Assembly: GCA_018660465.1 (NCBI GenBank)
Contig: JABJKH010000089.1
Location: 124,001 to 188,000, forward strand
Length of the DNA: 64,000 nt
From: Rhodospirillaceae bacterium
Lineage (GTDB): Bacteria > Pseudomonadota > Alphaproteobacteria > Rhodospirillales > JABJKH01
Direction of reading: 5' to 3'
Numbering within the stretch: the first letter of the stretch is position 1; each line of letters begins with the position of its first letter. The notes under the pieces were generated by a model. The model had not been told where the DNA came from and ran no database searches. It worked only from the letters and a program-made list of their open reading frames with translations. The translations under genes were made by a program, and so were the position numbers. Of the stretch, positions 32,998 through 42,463 are shown one piece after another.

Positions 32998-34101
32998 ATG
33001 CCCCATGATGATCTCAGCGGGGCGATTCTAACCATCGGCCTGGATGCCATTTCAGCCAACTATAAGCTGCTTTGTAAGCAAGCCCCTGGAGCGACCACGG
33101 CAGGGGTGGTCAAAGCCAATGCTTATGGCTTAGGCGTGGATAAGGTTGCGCCGGTTCTTTTCGATGCCGGGTGCCGGGTGTTTTTCGTCGCCTCAGCGGA
33201 TGAAGGCATACAGCTGAGAGAGCTGCTGCCAGACGTGGAAATCAACATCCTAAATGGTGCCCCTGCCGGACACGAGGCCCTGTTTCGCGAATACCGCCTT
33301 ATACCTGTGCTTAACAACTTGGAAGCTGTCGGTCTGTGGCGCGCGTTCTGCATAGCCCAAAACCAACCCTTACCGGCAGCCCTTCACCTTGATACCGGCA
33401 TGGCGCGATTGGGGCTGCCGCCGGATGAACTGGATCGCTTGGCAGAAGACCCAGACCAACTGAAAGGGTTCGAACTTCGCACTATTTTGTCTCATCTCGC
33501 CTGCGCGTCAGATGCGGAGCATCCGCTAAACCAGGAACAACTTGCTGCCTTCAAGAATGCATTGAGCAGATTGCCATCGGCTACGGCGTCCTTCGCGGCC
33601 TCATCAGGTATTTTTCTCGGTCCTCAATACCACTTTGATCTGGTTCGCCCGGGCGCTGCCCTTTACGGACTTTGTCCGTTGACCAGCGTCCCGAATCCCA
33701 TGGCTCAAGTGGTTAGATTACAAGGAAAAATCCTTCAAGTTCGTGACGTTGACACCCCTCAGACCGTTGGCTATGGTGCCACTCACCGCGTTGCTGGACC
33801 CAGCCGGATTGCCACCGTAGCAGCAGGTTATGCCGACGGATTTTTGCGCTCTTTAGGGAATTCCGGCTGTGGGTATTTGGGTGGTGTTCGGACACCAATA
33901 GTGGGACGCGTTTCCATGGATTTGATTACTCTTGATGTGACGGACGTTTCCCCAAAGCAGGCGCGCACGGGGGAATTGGTTGACCTTATTGGCCCTGATA
34001 ATCCATTGGATCAAGTTGCTATCGACGCTGACACCATCGGCTATGAGCTGCTGACATCGTTGGGGGCGCGTTATCGTAGAACCTATGTGGGGGCTGGATA
34101 G
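32998..34101 (+). CDS. alr: Alanine racemase
   Basis: PLP-dependent interconversion of L- and D-alanine for peptidoglycan. 367 residues from ATG 32998; the PLP Lys is in GVVKANAYGLG near residue 35 and the second catalytic base, Tyr, is in TVGYGATHRV near 254. An in-frame GTG at 32980 would add six residues but has no ribosome-binding site, whereas ATG 32998 has AAAAAG nine bases upstream. mlaE follows after 6 bp. Confidence 0.94.
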   Translation: MPHDDLSGAILTIGLDAISANYKLLCKQAPGATTAGVVKANAYGLGVDKVAPVLFDAGCRVFFVASADEGIQLRELLPDVEINILNGAPAGHEALFREYRLIPVLNNLEAVGLWRAFCIAQNQPLPAALHLDTGMARLGLPPDELDRLAEDPDQLKGFELRTILSHLACASDAEHPLNQEQLAAFKNALSRLPSATASFAASSGIFLGPQYHFDLVRPGAALYGLCPLTSVPNPMAQVVRLQGKILQVRDVDTPQTVGYGATHRVAGPSRIATVAAGYADGFLRSLGNSGCGYLGGVRTPIVGRVSMDLITLDVTDVSPKQARTGELVDLIGPDNPLDQVAIDADTIGYELLTSLGARYRRTYVGAG

Positions 34102-34107
34102 ACGGTT

Positions 34108-34881
34108 ATGAATTTCCTTCAACCTATCGGACGCATTCTTCTCGCCTTTTTGGGCGCCGCTGGACGGATGACGCTGTTCACCATTTCCGGCGTATCACAT
34201 TGTTTTCGGCCGCCGTTTTATTTTCGCATCATCGGTCGCCAAATGGTTGATATCGGATATTACTCCCTCCCGGTTGTCGGCCTGACGGCAATTTTCGCAG
34301 GCATGGTGCTGGCGCTCCAAAGCTACACCGGATTCGCGCGTTTTTCTGCAGAAGGGGCCATTGCGAACGTCGTCGTTCTGTCCATCACTCGGGAACTCGG
34401 CCCTGTTCTTGCCGGCCTTATGGTTGCGGGACGCATCGGCGCGTCGTTGGCTGCCGAAATCGGCACCATGCGGGTGACAGAACAAATTGATGCGCTGACC
34501 ACGCTGAGCACCAACCCGATGAAATACCTGGTCGCCCCTCGGCTGATTGCAGGTGTGCTGATGTTCCCAGTGCTGGTACTGATTGCTGACGTGATTGGTG
34601 TCTTTGGCGGCTATTTGGTTGCGGTCTATAAGCTGGATTTCAACGCCACCAACTACTTGAAAAGCACCTATGAATTCTTGCGTGCTGAAGACGTGAACTC
34701 CGGCCTGATCAAGGCTGCCGTATTCGGCTTCATCGTCACCCTGATGGGCTGCTACCATGGCTATAACTCCAAGGGCGGCGCGCAGGGCGTCGGTACGGCG
34801 ACGACAAACGCCGTGGTTTCAGCCTCCATCTTAATCCTATGTCTCGACTACGTCTTAACGGAATTGCTGTTCATTAAATGA
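34108..34881 (+). CDS. mlaE: Phospholipid/intermembrane ABC transporter permease MlaE
   Basis: 257 residues, a membrane permease of the Mla system that moves phospholipids between the inner and outer membranes. Family motifs include LPVVGLTAIFAGMVLALQSY near 53, the coupling-helix region EIGTMRVTEQIDALTTLSTN near 119 and NPMKYLVAPRLIAG. Its stop overlaps the mlaF start by 4 bp. No MCE-domain mlaD follows, unlike the mlaFEDCB order of E. coli, so the substrate-binding partner must be elsewhere. Confidence 0.9.
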   Translation: MNFLQPIGRILLAFLGAAGRMTLFTISGVSHCFRPPFYFRIIGRQMVDIGYYSLPVVGLTAIFAGMVLALQSYTGFARFSAEGAIANVVVLSITRELGPVLAGLMVAGRIGASLAAEIGTMRVTEQIDALTTLSTNPMKYLVAPRLIAGVLMFPVLVLIADVIGVFGGYLVAVYKLDFNATNYLKSTYEFLRAEDVNSGLIKAAVFGFIVTLMGCYHGYNSKGGAQGVGTATTNAVVSASILILCLDYVLTELLFIK

Positions 34882-35666
34882 CGAATGCTCATCCCAAAAT
34901 CAAATTAAGCGGGGTCAAGAAGGCATTTGGCCCCAAGGCGGTTTTGGACGGCGTGAACATGGACATCGGTGTTGGCGAATCGGTTGTGATCATCGGCGGG
35001 TCCGGTACCGGAAAATCTGTCACTCTGAAATGTATCTTGGGGCTGTTAACACCCGACGACGGCCAGATTGAAGTTGATGGCCAGTCCGTGGTGGGCATCT
35101 CCCAATCTGAACGCGACGACATCAACGACAAATTCGGCATGTTGTTTCAAGGGGCGGCCCTATTCGACAGTCTTCCCGTCTGGGAAAACGTTTCCTTTGG
35201 ATTGCTGGCACAAAAAAAAGTGGATCGAATCGAAGCAAAAAAAATCGCCATTGAGAAACTCGCCATGGCGGGACTAGCGGCCGATATTGCCGATATGTCG
35301 CCTGCAGAACTTTCCGGCGGCATGCAAAAGCGCGTTGGCCTGGCCCGCGCCATAGCATCTGACCCGGAGATCATCTTTTTCGACGAGCCAACCACCGGGC
35401 TAGACCCGATCATGGCTGATGTCATCAATGACCTGATCGTAAAAATCACCCGGGAAGTAGGAGCGACGGCCCTGTCTATTACCCATGACATGGCAAGTGC
35501 GCGTAAAATTGCCAACCGCATCGCCTTTCTTTATGGCGGTGAAATAATTTGGTTTGGTTCGACTGATGACATTGATAACTCTGGCAATCCGTACGTGGAT
35601 CAATTTATCCATGGGCGTGCGGAAGGCCCTATACAGACCGAAGGCCCAAAACAACTAGCGGGATAG
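34878..35666 (+). CDS. mlaF: Mla ABC transporter ATPase MlaF
   Basis: 262 residues: Walker A GGSGTGKSVTLK near 39, Q-loop MLFQGAALFDSLPVWENV near 89, signature LSGGMQKRVGLARAIA near 139, Walker B IIFFDEPTTGLDP near 158 and the H-loop SITHDMASARKIA. The signature SGGMQKRV is characteristic of MlaF/Ttg2A ATPases. It powers MlaE, to which it is coupled by a 4-bp overlap. Confidence 0.93.
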   Translation: MTNAHPKIKLSGVKKAFGPKAVLDGVNMDIGVGESVVIIGGSGTGKSVTLKCILGLLTPDDGQIEVDGQSVVGISQSERDDINDKFGMLFQGAALFDSLPVWENVSFGLLAQKKVDRIEAKKIAIEKLAMAGLAADIADMSPAELSGGMQKRVGLARAIASDPEIIFFDEPTTGLDPIMADVINDLIVKITREVGATALSITHDMASARKIANRIAFLYGGEIIWFGSTDDIDNSGNPYVDQFIHGRAEGPIQTEGPKQLAG

Positions 35667-35728
35667 GCCCAAGATAGGTTAGAGACTGGCTTCTCTCGTT
35701 TGATTTATTTATTTTTAGGAGACCGCCT

Positions 35729-37126
35729 TTGGCCCGTAATGCAACCCAGTATGTCTGCCAGGAATGTGGCGCAACGTCCAATAAATGGGCCGGTCGCTGT
35801 GATGCCTGCAATGCCTGGAACACGATGGCGGAAGAAGCTTCTTCCGCGTCCGTGCCGAAGGGCCTGGGATCCAAGCGCGGTCGAAAAATTGAATTCGTAG
35901 GGCTTAAGGGCACGGGCAAACAGCCACCTCGGCGGGTCATAGGTATTAATGAATTGGATCGGGTCACAGGGGGTGGCTTGGTGCCGGGCTCAGCCCTTCT
36001 GGTTGGCGGCGATCCTGGGATCGGCAAGTCGACACTTTTGTTGCAGGCGACGGCGGCTCTATCACAAACAGCAGGTTGCGTTTACATCTCCGGCGAAGAA
36101 TCCATTGATCAACTGAGGCTACGCGCGGAACGGCTGGGGCTTGCCGATGCGCCAGTCCGTCTCGCGGCGGCGACTTCTGTTCGTGATATCGTTGCATCAT
36201 TAGAAGAATCTAACCCGCCGGACTTGGTGATCATTGATTCAATCCAGACCATGTATTTGGATAATTTGGAATCTGCACCAGGCACGGTGGCGCAAGTCCG
36301 AACATCGTCTCAGGAACTCATTCGAGTCGCCAAGCAGCGCGGTTTCACCTTGATCCTCGTGGGTCATGTCACCAAGGAAGGGCAGATTGCCGGCCCCCGA
36401 GTGCTCGAACACATGGTCGATACAGTACTGTATTTCGAAGGCGAGCGCGGCCATCAGTTTAGAATTTTGCGCGCGGTAAAAAATCGCTTCGGACCAACCG
36501 ACGAAATTGGCGTCTTTGAAATGACCGATGGTGGATTGTCGGAAGTGAACAATCCATCCGAGTTGTTCCTCTCCGAACGCACCGGTGATATCAGCGGCGC
36601 GTGCGTCTTTGCTGGCATGGAAGGCTCGCGCCCCATGCTGGTCGAAATCCAGTCCCTGCTCGCCCCATCTGCACTTGGAACCCCGCGCCGCGCCGTTGTC
36701 GGCTGGGATTCAAGTCGGCTGGCGACGGTTATGGCTGTGCTGGAAACCCGCTGCGGCATGGCGGTGGGTGGCAATGATGTCTACCTGAATGTCGCGGGCG
36801 GCTTAAAGATCGCCGAGCCAGCGGCTGATATGGCGGTCGCAGCAGCCCTGGCATCATCAGCGAGTGGCGTCCCCGTCCCCACCGACTCGGTCATATTCGG
36901 CGAAATTGGTTTGTCTGGCGAAGTTCGCGCCGTGTCGCAGACAGACAACCGGCTCAGGGAAGCAGAAAAACTTGGCTTCACCCAAGCCATCATTCCGAAG
37001 TGGCGGGGCAAGGCCAAACGCGGTGCCACCAACTTAAAAATTCAAGAGATCGGGCACCTATCTGAACTCCTTGAGATTTTCCAAAGCTCGGAATCCAACA
37101 GCATTGGATTTGCCGGTCATGGATAA
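35729..37126 (+). CDS. radA: DNA repair protein RadA (Sms)
   Basis: Promotes branch migration and processing of recombination intermediates. 465 residues starting at TTG with TAGGAGA upstream, giving (M)ARNATQYVCQECGA. A four-Cys zinc finger (CQEC, CDAC) is followed by Walker A GDPGIGKSTLLLQ near 95, the RadA-specific KNRFGPTDEIGVF near 250 and a Lon-like C-terminal domain (YLNVAGGLKIAEPAADMAVA). It ends 8 bp inside cvpA. Confidence 0.95.
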   Translation: MARNATQYVCQECGATSNKWAGRCDACNAWNTMAEEASSASVPKGLGSKRGRKIEFVGLKGTGKQPPRRVIGINELDRVTGGGLVPGSALLVGGDPGIGKSTLLLQATAALSQTAGCVYISGEESIDQLRLRAERLGLADAPVRLAAATSVRDIVASLEESNPPDLVIIDSIQTMYLDNLESAPGTVAQVRTSSQELIRVAKQRGFTLILVGHVTKEGQIAGPRVLEHMVDTVLYFEGERGHQFRILRAVKNRFGPTDEIGVFEMTDGGLSEVNNPSELFLSERTGDISGACVFAGMEGSRPMLVEIQSLLAPSALGTPRRAVVGWDSSRLATVMAVLETRCGMAVGGNDVYLNVAGGLKIAEPAADMAVAAALASSASGVPVPTDSVIFGEIGLSGEVRAVSQTDNRLREAEKLGFTQAIIPKWRGKAKRGATNLKIQEIGHLSELLEIFQSSESNSIGFAGHG

Positions 37127-37799
37127 TTTACCCATCAATATAGTCGATATCGGCGTTGGCGTGGTGCTGCTGATTTCCGCGTTCTTGGCCTATATGCGCG
37201 GCTTTGCACATGAGACATTGTCTGTGGTGGGCTGGGTCGGCGCGATATTCGCGACCCTTTATGGGCTTCCGTATGTTCAGCCCTATGCTCAGATGTACAT
37301 AAAGAATGAAACCTTAGCCGCCATCGCAGCAGGTGCCGCTATATTCATCGTCAGCCTGATTATTCTTTTTATCTTTACCCGGTCAATTAGCAGTCGCATC
37401 CAGGCAAGTGCCCTCAATGCGCTCGACCGTTCCTTGGGATTTTTATTCGGCATCGTACGTGGTGCCGTACTCATCTGCCTTGTTTACTTGGCCGTTCAGT
37501 GGGTCTATCCGATCAAGGAACAGCCGAAATGGCTGACAACGGCAAAGACCATGCCGGTCATTAAATTCGGTGCCAAGGAGCTTTATGCCTTGATCCCAGA
37601 AGAGACCGCAAAAAAGGGCACAAAAGCCGCCGCCCAAGCTAAAAAGAAAGCCGAAGATGCCATCCGCAAACAAACTGAAAAGACTCTCCAAAAAATGATT
37701 GCACCCAAACCGCAAAGTGCCGATACAAAACAACCCGACGGATACCAAGAACGACAACGCCGCGCGATGGAACGTCTGATTGACGGCAGCGGGAAATGA
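37119..37799 (+). CDS. cvpA: CvpA-family membrane protein
   Basis: 226 residues. Four hydrophobic helices fill the first ~150 (NIVDIGVGVVLLISAFLAYM, the GWVGAIFATLYG segment, AAIFIVSLIILFIF and FGIVRGAVLICLVYLAVQW). The rest is a Lys/Ala-rich cytoplasmic-type tail (KGTKAAAQAKKKAEDAIRK). CvpA proteins support envelope stress survival and colicin V export and are very often encoded before purF, as here. ATG 37119 overlaps radA by 8 bp; its end overlaps purF by 4 bp. Confidence 0.9.
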   Translation: MDNLPINIVDIGVGVVLLISAFLAYMRGFAHETLSVVGWVGAIFATLYGLPYVQPYAQMYIKNETLAAIAAGAAIFIVSLIILFIFTRSISSRIQASALNALDRSLGFLFGIVRGAVLICLVYLAVQWVYPIKEQPKWLTTAKTMPVIKFGAKELYALIPEETAKKGTKAAAQAKKKAEDAIRKQTEKTLQKMIAPKPQSADTKQPDGYQERQRRAMERLIDGSGK

Positions 37800-39292
37800 G
37801 GGCAGAAAGACACATGCCAAGCAAATCACCCGCTCAATCCGAATCAGAGCACCCGACAGGCGATGATCACCTGCATGATGAATGCGGCGTATTTGGCATT
37901 TTTGGCGACGACGATGCAGCGGCAACCACCGTACTCGGCCTCCATGCCTTGCAGCATCGGGGTCAGGAAGCGGCTGGAATTGTCGCCTTCGATGGTGAAC
38001 ATTTTCACTCTCACAGGGCGCTCGGCCTGGTCGGCGATCACTTTAATTCCGAAGACGTTATCAGTCGGTTGCCGGGCGGTCAGGCCATTGGCCACGTTCG
38101 CTATTCGACCACTGGCGAGCCTGCCCTTCGAAACGTGCAGCCATTATTTGCGGACTTTAAGTTCGGCGGCCTGTCCATCGCCCATAACGGCAATTTGACC
38201 AATGCGGTGAGATGCCGACAAGAACTCGTTCAGCGCGGCTGCCTCTTTCAGTCTACCAGCGACACCGAAATCATCGTCCACTTGATCGCCATCAGCCTTT
38301 ATTCCACGGTCGTGGATCGCCTGATTGATGCTCTTCGCCAAGTAGAAGGCGCCTATTCCCTGGTCGCCATGACACAGAAAAAGCTCATCGGCGTTCGCGA
38401 TCCTCGGGGCGTGCGCCCATTGGTATTGGGTAAATTAGATAGCGCCTATATTTTGGCATCCGAAACCTGCGCGCTGGATATCATCGACGCTGAATTTATT
38501 CGCGACGTAGAGCCCGGGGAAATTGTCGTTATCGACAATGATGGTATCCAAAGCATAAAGCCCTTTGCCAAACTGAAGGATCGGTTCTGCATTTTCGAAT
38601 ATATCTACTTCGCCCGGCCTGACAGCATGATGGAAGGCAAAAATGTCTACGAAGTCCGCAAACGGATTGGCGCTGAATTGGCCAAGGAAAAACATGTTCC
38701 AGCCGACCTCGTTGTCCCAGTTCCAGATTCCGGGGTGCCGGCGGCCATCGGCTATGCAGAAGAATCAAAAATTCCGTTTGATTTAGGGATTATTCGCAAT
38801 CACTACACGGGCCGCACCTTTATTGAGCCTTCGGCTGAAATTCGAAATTTGGGCGTGCGCCTGAAACACAACGCCAATTCAGCTTACTTGGCCGGGAAGC
38901 GCGTGATTCTTGTCGATGACTCCATCGTGCGCGGCACCACGTCAAAAAAGATTGTCAGCATGGTTCGGGCCGCAGGGGCTGCCGAAGTCCACATGAGGGT
39001 TTCCAGCCCACCGATTTCAGATTCCTGTTATTACGGCATTGATACGCCGACCAAGGATGAATTACTGGCGTCTAAATACACGATTGAGGAAATGGCTGAA
39101 CTGATTGGCGTTGACACGCTAGCGTATATTACACCAGACGGCCTCTACAAAGCGGTCTGTGGTGAGGCACGTATCCAGGATGAGCCGCAGTTCTGTGACG
39201 CCTGTTTCACCAGCGCATACCCAATCCCGATCACCGATCACGACGATGGTCTAAATCCATCCCAGCTTTCCCTTCTGGCCGAGGTCGATTGA
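37796..39292 (+). CDS. purF: Amidophosphoribosyltransferase PurF
   Basis: First committed step of purine synthesis: glutamine plus PRPP to phosphoribosylamine. 498 residues. The nucleophile Cys is in DECGVFGIFG, Cys30 from this start, so a propeptide must be removed. GQEAAGI, the glutaminase RYSTTG and NGNLTNA segments, and the PRPP-binding VILVDDSIVRGTTSKK near 375 are present. The ATG at 37796 forms an ATGA overlap with cvpA; ATG 37814 is a possible alternative. Confidence 0.95.
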   Translation: MRAERHMPSKSPAQSESEHPTGDDHLHDECGVFGIFGDDDAAATTVLGLHALQHRGQEAAGIVAFDGEHFHSHRALGLVGDHFNSEDVISRLPGGQAIGHVRYSTTGEPALRNVQPLFADFKFGGLSIAHNGNLTNAVRCRQELVQRGCLFQSTSDTEIIVHLIAISLYSTVVDRLIDALRQVEGAYSLVAMTQKKLIGVRDPRGVRPLVLGKLDSAYILASETCALDIIDAEFIRDVEPGEIVVIDNDGIQSIKPFAKLKDRFCIFEYIYFARPDSMMEGKNVYEVRKRIGAELAKEKHVPADLVVPVPDSGVPAAIGYAEESKIPFDLGIIRNHYTGRTFIEPSAEIRNLGVRLKHNANSAYLAGKRVILVDDSIVRGTTSKKIVSMVRAAGAAEVHMRVSSPPISDSCYYGIDTPTKDELLASKYTIEEMAELIGVDTLAYITPDGLYKAVCGEARIQDEPQFCDACFTSAYPIPITDHDDGLNPSQLSLLAEVD

Positions 39293-39294
39293 TT

Positions 39295-40011
39295 GTGCCT
39301 GAGGATGGTAAGTTAGCGGGGAAAATAGCCCTGATCACCGGCGCATCCAGAGGGATTGGCGCAGCTGTTGCTAAACGCTTTGCCGCCGAAGGGGCGCACG
39401 TTATCTTGGTCGCCCGCACCCAAGCAGGACTAGAAGAAGTCGACGATGAAATCCGTGATGCTGGCGGCACGGCCACCTTATTTGTCGCGGACCTAACAGA
39501 CTATGATAAAATTGACCAAATGGGCGCTGCACTATTTGAGCGCTTTGGGCGTTTGGATGTGCTGGTTGGGAATGCGGGCATACTCGGCGACCTTAGCCCT
39601 ATCGGCCATATTGACCCGCAGGCATGGGATCAAGTCATGGCAGTCAATACCACGGCCAATTGGCGCCTTTTAAGAAGCTGTGATCCTTTATTGCGTCAAT
39701 CCGACGCCGGACGAGCTATCTTTGTTAGCTCATCGGTCGGCGCGACACCAAAAGCCTATTGGAGCATTTACGCCATCAGCAAGGCAGCACTTGAAATGAT
39801 GGTCAAAATTTATGCTCTAGAAATCGAAAATACAGCGATCCGCGCAAACTTGATTAACCCCGGTGCCACCCGCACCAATATGCGGGCCTTGGCCATGCCG
39901 GGCGAAGACCCTGAGACACTCAAGACTCCAGACGACGTAACCGATTATTTTATCGACTTAGCTCTGCCTGGCTGTACATGCAACGGCGAAACTATTAACG
40001 CCAAACGTTAA
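39295..40011 (+). CDS. SDR-family oxidoreductase
   Basis: 238 residues of classical SDR: ALITGASRGIGAAVAKRFA near 12, NAG near 89, catalytic Ser in FVSSSVGATPKAY and YAISKAALEMMVK near 160 (Tyr and Lys present), PGATRTNMRA near 193. GTG 39295 has GAGGT nine bases upstream; TTG 39289 would overlap purF. The end (CTCNGETINAKR) is Cys-containing and unusual. phnW starts 16 bp downstream, so the pair may work in one pathway (inference). Confidence 0.82.
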   Translation: MPEDGKLAGKIALITGASRGIGAAVAKRFAAEGAHVILVARTQAGLEEVDDEIRDAGGTATLFVADLTDYDKIDQMGAALFERFGRLDVLVGNAGILGDLSPIGHIDPQAWDQVMAVNTTANWRLLRSCDPLLRQSDAGRAIFVSSSVGATPKAYWSIYAISKAALEMMVKIYALEIENTAIRANLINPGATRTNMRALAMPGEDPETLKTPDDVTDYFIDLALPGCTCNGETINAKR

Positions 40012-40027
40012 ATAAGGAAATTTATTT

Positions 40028-41143
40028 ATGGCACAGGATCCCTATTTATTAACCCCAGGACCTCTCACCACTTCGATAGCCACGAAGTCAGCCATGATGC
40101 ATGACTGGGGATCTCGGGATCAGGCATTCATTGAAACGACGGCGCGGGTTCGCGAACGCTTGCTTTTGATAGCAGGTGCCAGCGACACCCATGTATGTGT
40201 CCCGCTTCAAGGTAGCGGTACGTTTGTTGTCGAAGCAACGCTTGGTACCCTCATTCCCAAGGACGGCAAAACATTGGTGGTCATTAATGGGGCCTATGGC
40301 GACCGAATGACAGAAATGCTGGATATCATGGGTCGCGAGTATGAGACCTATAAAACCGCCGAAGATGTCCCTTCCGACCCGGCCGAGATCGATGCAATTT
40401 TATCCAAGAACCTGACTATTACTCATGTTGCAGCGGTTTATTGTGAGACCACGTCGGGAATTCTGAATCCGATAGCCGAGATTGCAGCCGTCGTCGCAAA
40501 GCAGCGCCGGTCGCTATTGATTGACGCCATGAGCGCATTTGGTGCCTTGCCGTTAAAAGCGGCTGACGTCCCGTTTGATGCCCTAATGGCGTCCAGCAAC
40601 AAATGCTTGGAAGGTGTGCCCGGCATGGGCTTCGCCATCGTTCGAAAGAAGGCCCTGGAAGTGTGCGCGGGCAATGCCCATTCGCTCAGTCTGGACTTAC
40701 ATGCGCAGTGGGCGGGACTGGAAAAATCCGGTCAATGGCGCTTCACGCCGCCGACCCAAGTAATCGTTGCGCTTGATAAAGCGCTTGATCAATTCGCCGG
40801 CAACGGCGGCACCGAAGGCCGGATCGCGCGCTATTCAGAAAACTGCAAAATTCTTGTGGAGGGCATGCGGGAAATGGGGTTCGAGACACTGCTGCCTGAT
40901 GAACTCCAAGCCCCAATTATCGTTACGTTTCATAGCCCCGCAGACGCGGCGTTCAAGTTCGAAACATTTTATGATCTTATCGCCAAGAAGGGTTACCTAA
41001 TTTATCCAGGTAAGCTCACTGTCGCAGAATCGTTTCGGATTGGCTGCATCGGAAATCTAGGTGAAACAGAAATGCATGGCGCATTGGATGCGGTTCGCTC
41101 GGCAATCGAAATGATGGGCGTCACAAATCTTTCGCCGACTTAA
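40028..41143 (+). CDS. phnW: 2-aminoethylphosphonate--pyruvate transaminase (PhnW-like)
   Basis: 371 residues, a PLP-dependent class V aminotransferase. LLTPGPLTTS at residue 7 and MMHDWGSRD near 23 are the PhnW signature; SNKCLEGVPGMGFAIVRK near 197 holds the PLP Lys. PhnW converts 2-aminoethylphosphonate and pyruvate to phosphonoacetaldehyde and alanine. No phnX, phnA/phnY or phosphonate transporter is present in the window, so how the product is used is unknown. The stop overlaps the convergent Sel1-repeat gene by 4 bp. Confidence 0.85.
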   Translation: MAQDPYLLTPGPLTTSIATKSAMMHDWGSRDQAFIETTARVRERLLLIAGASDTHVCVPLQGSGTFVVEATLGTLIPKDGKTLVVINGAYGDRMTEMLDIMGREYETYKTAEDVPSDPAEIDAILSKNLTITHVAAVYCETTSGILNPIAEIAAVVAKQRRSLLIDAMSAFGALPLKAADVPFDALMASSNKCLEGVPGMGFAIVRKKALEVCAGNAHSLSLDLHAQWAGLEKSGQWRFTPPTQVIVALDKALDQFAGNGGTEGRIARYSENCKILVEGMREMGFETLLPDELQAPIIVTFHSPADAAFKFETFYDLIAKKGYLIYPGKLTVAESFRIGCIGNLGETEMHGALDAVRSAIEMMGVTNLSPT

Positions 41144-41856
41144 CGCGACGGCTTCCAGGCTTTAACCCATTGTTTGCCTCTTTTAATTTGAAAATCATTC
41201 ATTCGCGTAATGAGTCGTTCTAGCGCAGCTTTGGGGTCATAATTAGGATCAACTGCCATCACTTGTTGGGGATTGCTCGCTGCTAGAGTGTACCATTGGT
41301 AGGCCTTGATATAGTTGCGCGCGACGGCCCAGCCTTCTTCATACATACCTCCCATTAAATATTGCGCTGGCGCATACCCTTGGTTTGCTGATTTTCGGAA
41401 CCAGCTTATTGCTTTGCCATAGTCTTTTAGAACGACTTTGCCGGTGTAGTAGATATAGCCGTATCCAAATTGCGCCCCTGGGTGCCGACCAATCCGAGCT
41501 GCTGGCTCGTACCACTTGGCAGCGCGGAGTAAATCTTCCTTCAGCTTGCCGCCCTTGTCGTAGAGCCGAGCCAGTTCATATTGCGCCAAAATATGACCTC
41601 TTTCGGCTGCCCTCTTCAACCAACGCGCAGCATTTACCGGCGATTCCTTTACTCCCCTCCCATCCATATAATGTTGTGCCAACGCGTACTGCGCCTTGGG
41701 GTCACCACTCTTGGCCGCGGGACGCAATGCGTCAGCGCGTGCTGCATGATCAACTTGTTGACGGTCGTGGGGGTCTATATCGTCGTTGGGAATAAGCCAC
41801 AGGACCAACGCCACAAGAACGCCGGCAACTCCTGTCGCTATGATGATACGAAGCAT
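41140..41856 (-). CDS. Sel1-repeat (TPR-like) protein with N-terminal membrane anchor
   Basis: 238 residues. An N-terminal hydrophobic segment (IIIATGVAGVLVALVLWLI) acts as signal or anchor. From about residue 50 there are four Sel1-type repeats (AQYALAQHYMDGRGVKESPV, AQYELARLYDKGGKL, AQFGYGYIYYTGKVV, AQYLMGGMYEEGWAV). Such proteins act as periplasmic or envelope scaffolds. Encoded 3 bp downstream of the small lipoprotein gene on the same strand, so the two likely form a unit of unknown role. Confidence 0.82.
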   Translation of the reverse strand: MLRIIIATGVAGVLVALVLWLIPNDDIDPHDRQQVDHAARADALRPAAKSGDPKAQYALAQHYMDGRGVKESPVNAARWLKRAAERGHILAQYELARLYDKGGKLKEDLLRAAKWYEPAARIGRHPGAQFGYGYIYYTGKVVLKDYGKAISWFRKSANQGYAPAQYLMGGMYEEGWAVARNYIKAYQWYTLAASNPQQVMAVDPNYDPKAALERLITRMNDFQIKRGKQWVKAWKPSR

Positions 41857-41859
41857 TGA

Positions 41860-42216
41860 TCAGCGGTACGGAATAAGCCGCTTTGTATCTTTACGTCCGA
41901 GTAGATTGTGGGTGGACTCATTTACCTTTTGATGGCCGTTGGCATGCGGATCGGGTTTATCGTAACACGTGACCTCTCCTAGTGTCCGATAGCAATGAAC
42001 CTTGGGTTCTGGATTCAATTCATCTTCCGCACAATAGGTCCGACCTTGGTTGGTCCGAACCGTGGAACAATCTTTGCCACTAATTGCCGAGACGACATGA
42101 TCCTCTATCGTCTTATCCGTCAAACCTACCGTCGCAAAATCGGTCAGCGCGACAGGCGGCACGATGGTGCATGCGTTAAGAAAAACTGCGCCCAAAATAA
42201 AAATGACATACCGCAT
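41860..42216 (-). CDS. Small putative lipoprotein, unknown function
   Basis: 118 residues from ATG 42216. A short signal peptide ends in a lipobox-like LNAC (residues 14-17), so Cys17 would be acylated. The mature part contains five more Cys residues, including CYRTLGEVTCYDKP, which suggests disulfide bonding in the periplasm. An upstream ATG at 42231 would add five residues. No family is recognised. It lies next to the Sel1-repeat gene. Confidence 0.65.
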   Translation of the reverse strand: MRYVIFILGAVFLNACTIVPPVALTDFATVGLTDKTIEDHVVSAISGKDCSTVRTNQGRTYCAEDELNPEPKVHCYRTLGEVTCYDKPDPHANGHQKVNESTHNLLGRKDTKRLIPYR

Positions 42217-42463
42217 CGTTCTACTTTCCAAAGAACCGGCACCACAGGAATGTACGCCGGATCAAGAGTAATTCAACGCTCCTACAATGCCATTTCTGGG
42301 TTAAGGACGGGTTAAAGAACTTGAAAATTGTTAATTTGGCCTTCTATTGTCATCTGTGACGTAATTTACAATTTGAATTTATTATCTTTGCCTCCATATG
42401 ATTTTCAGGTGCTGGACTTTCCACAATCCCAATTTTATTTGCTCTTTTTAGGAATTTTACACG

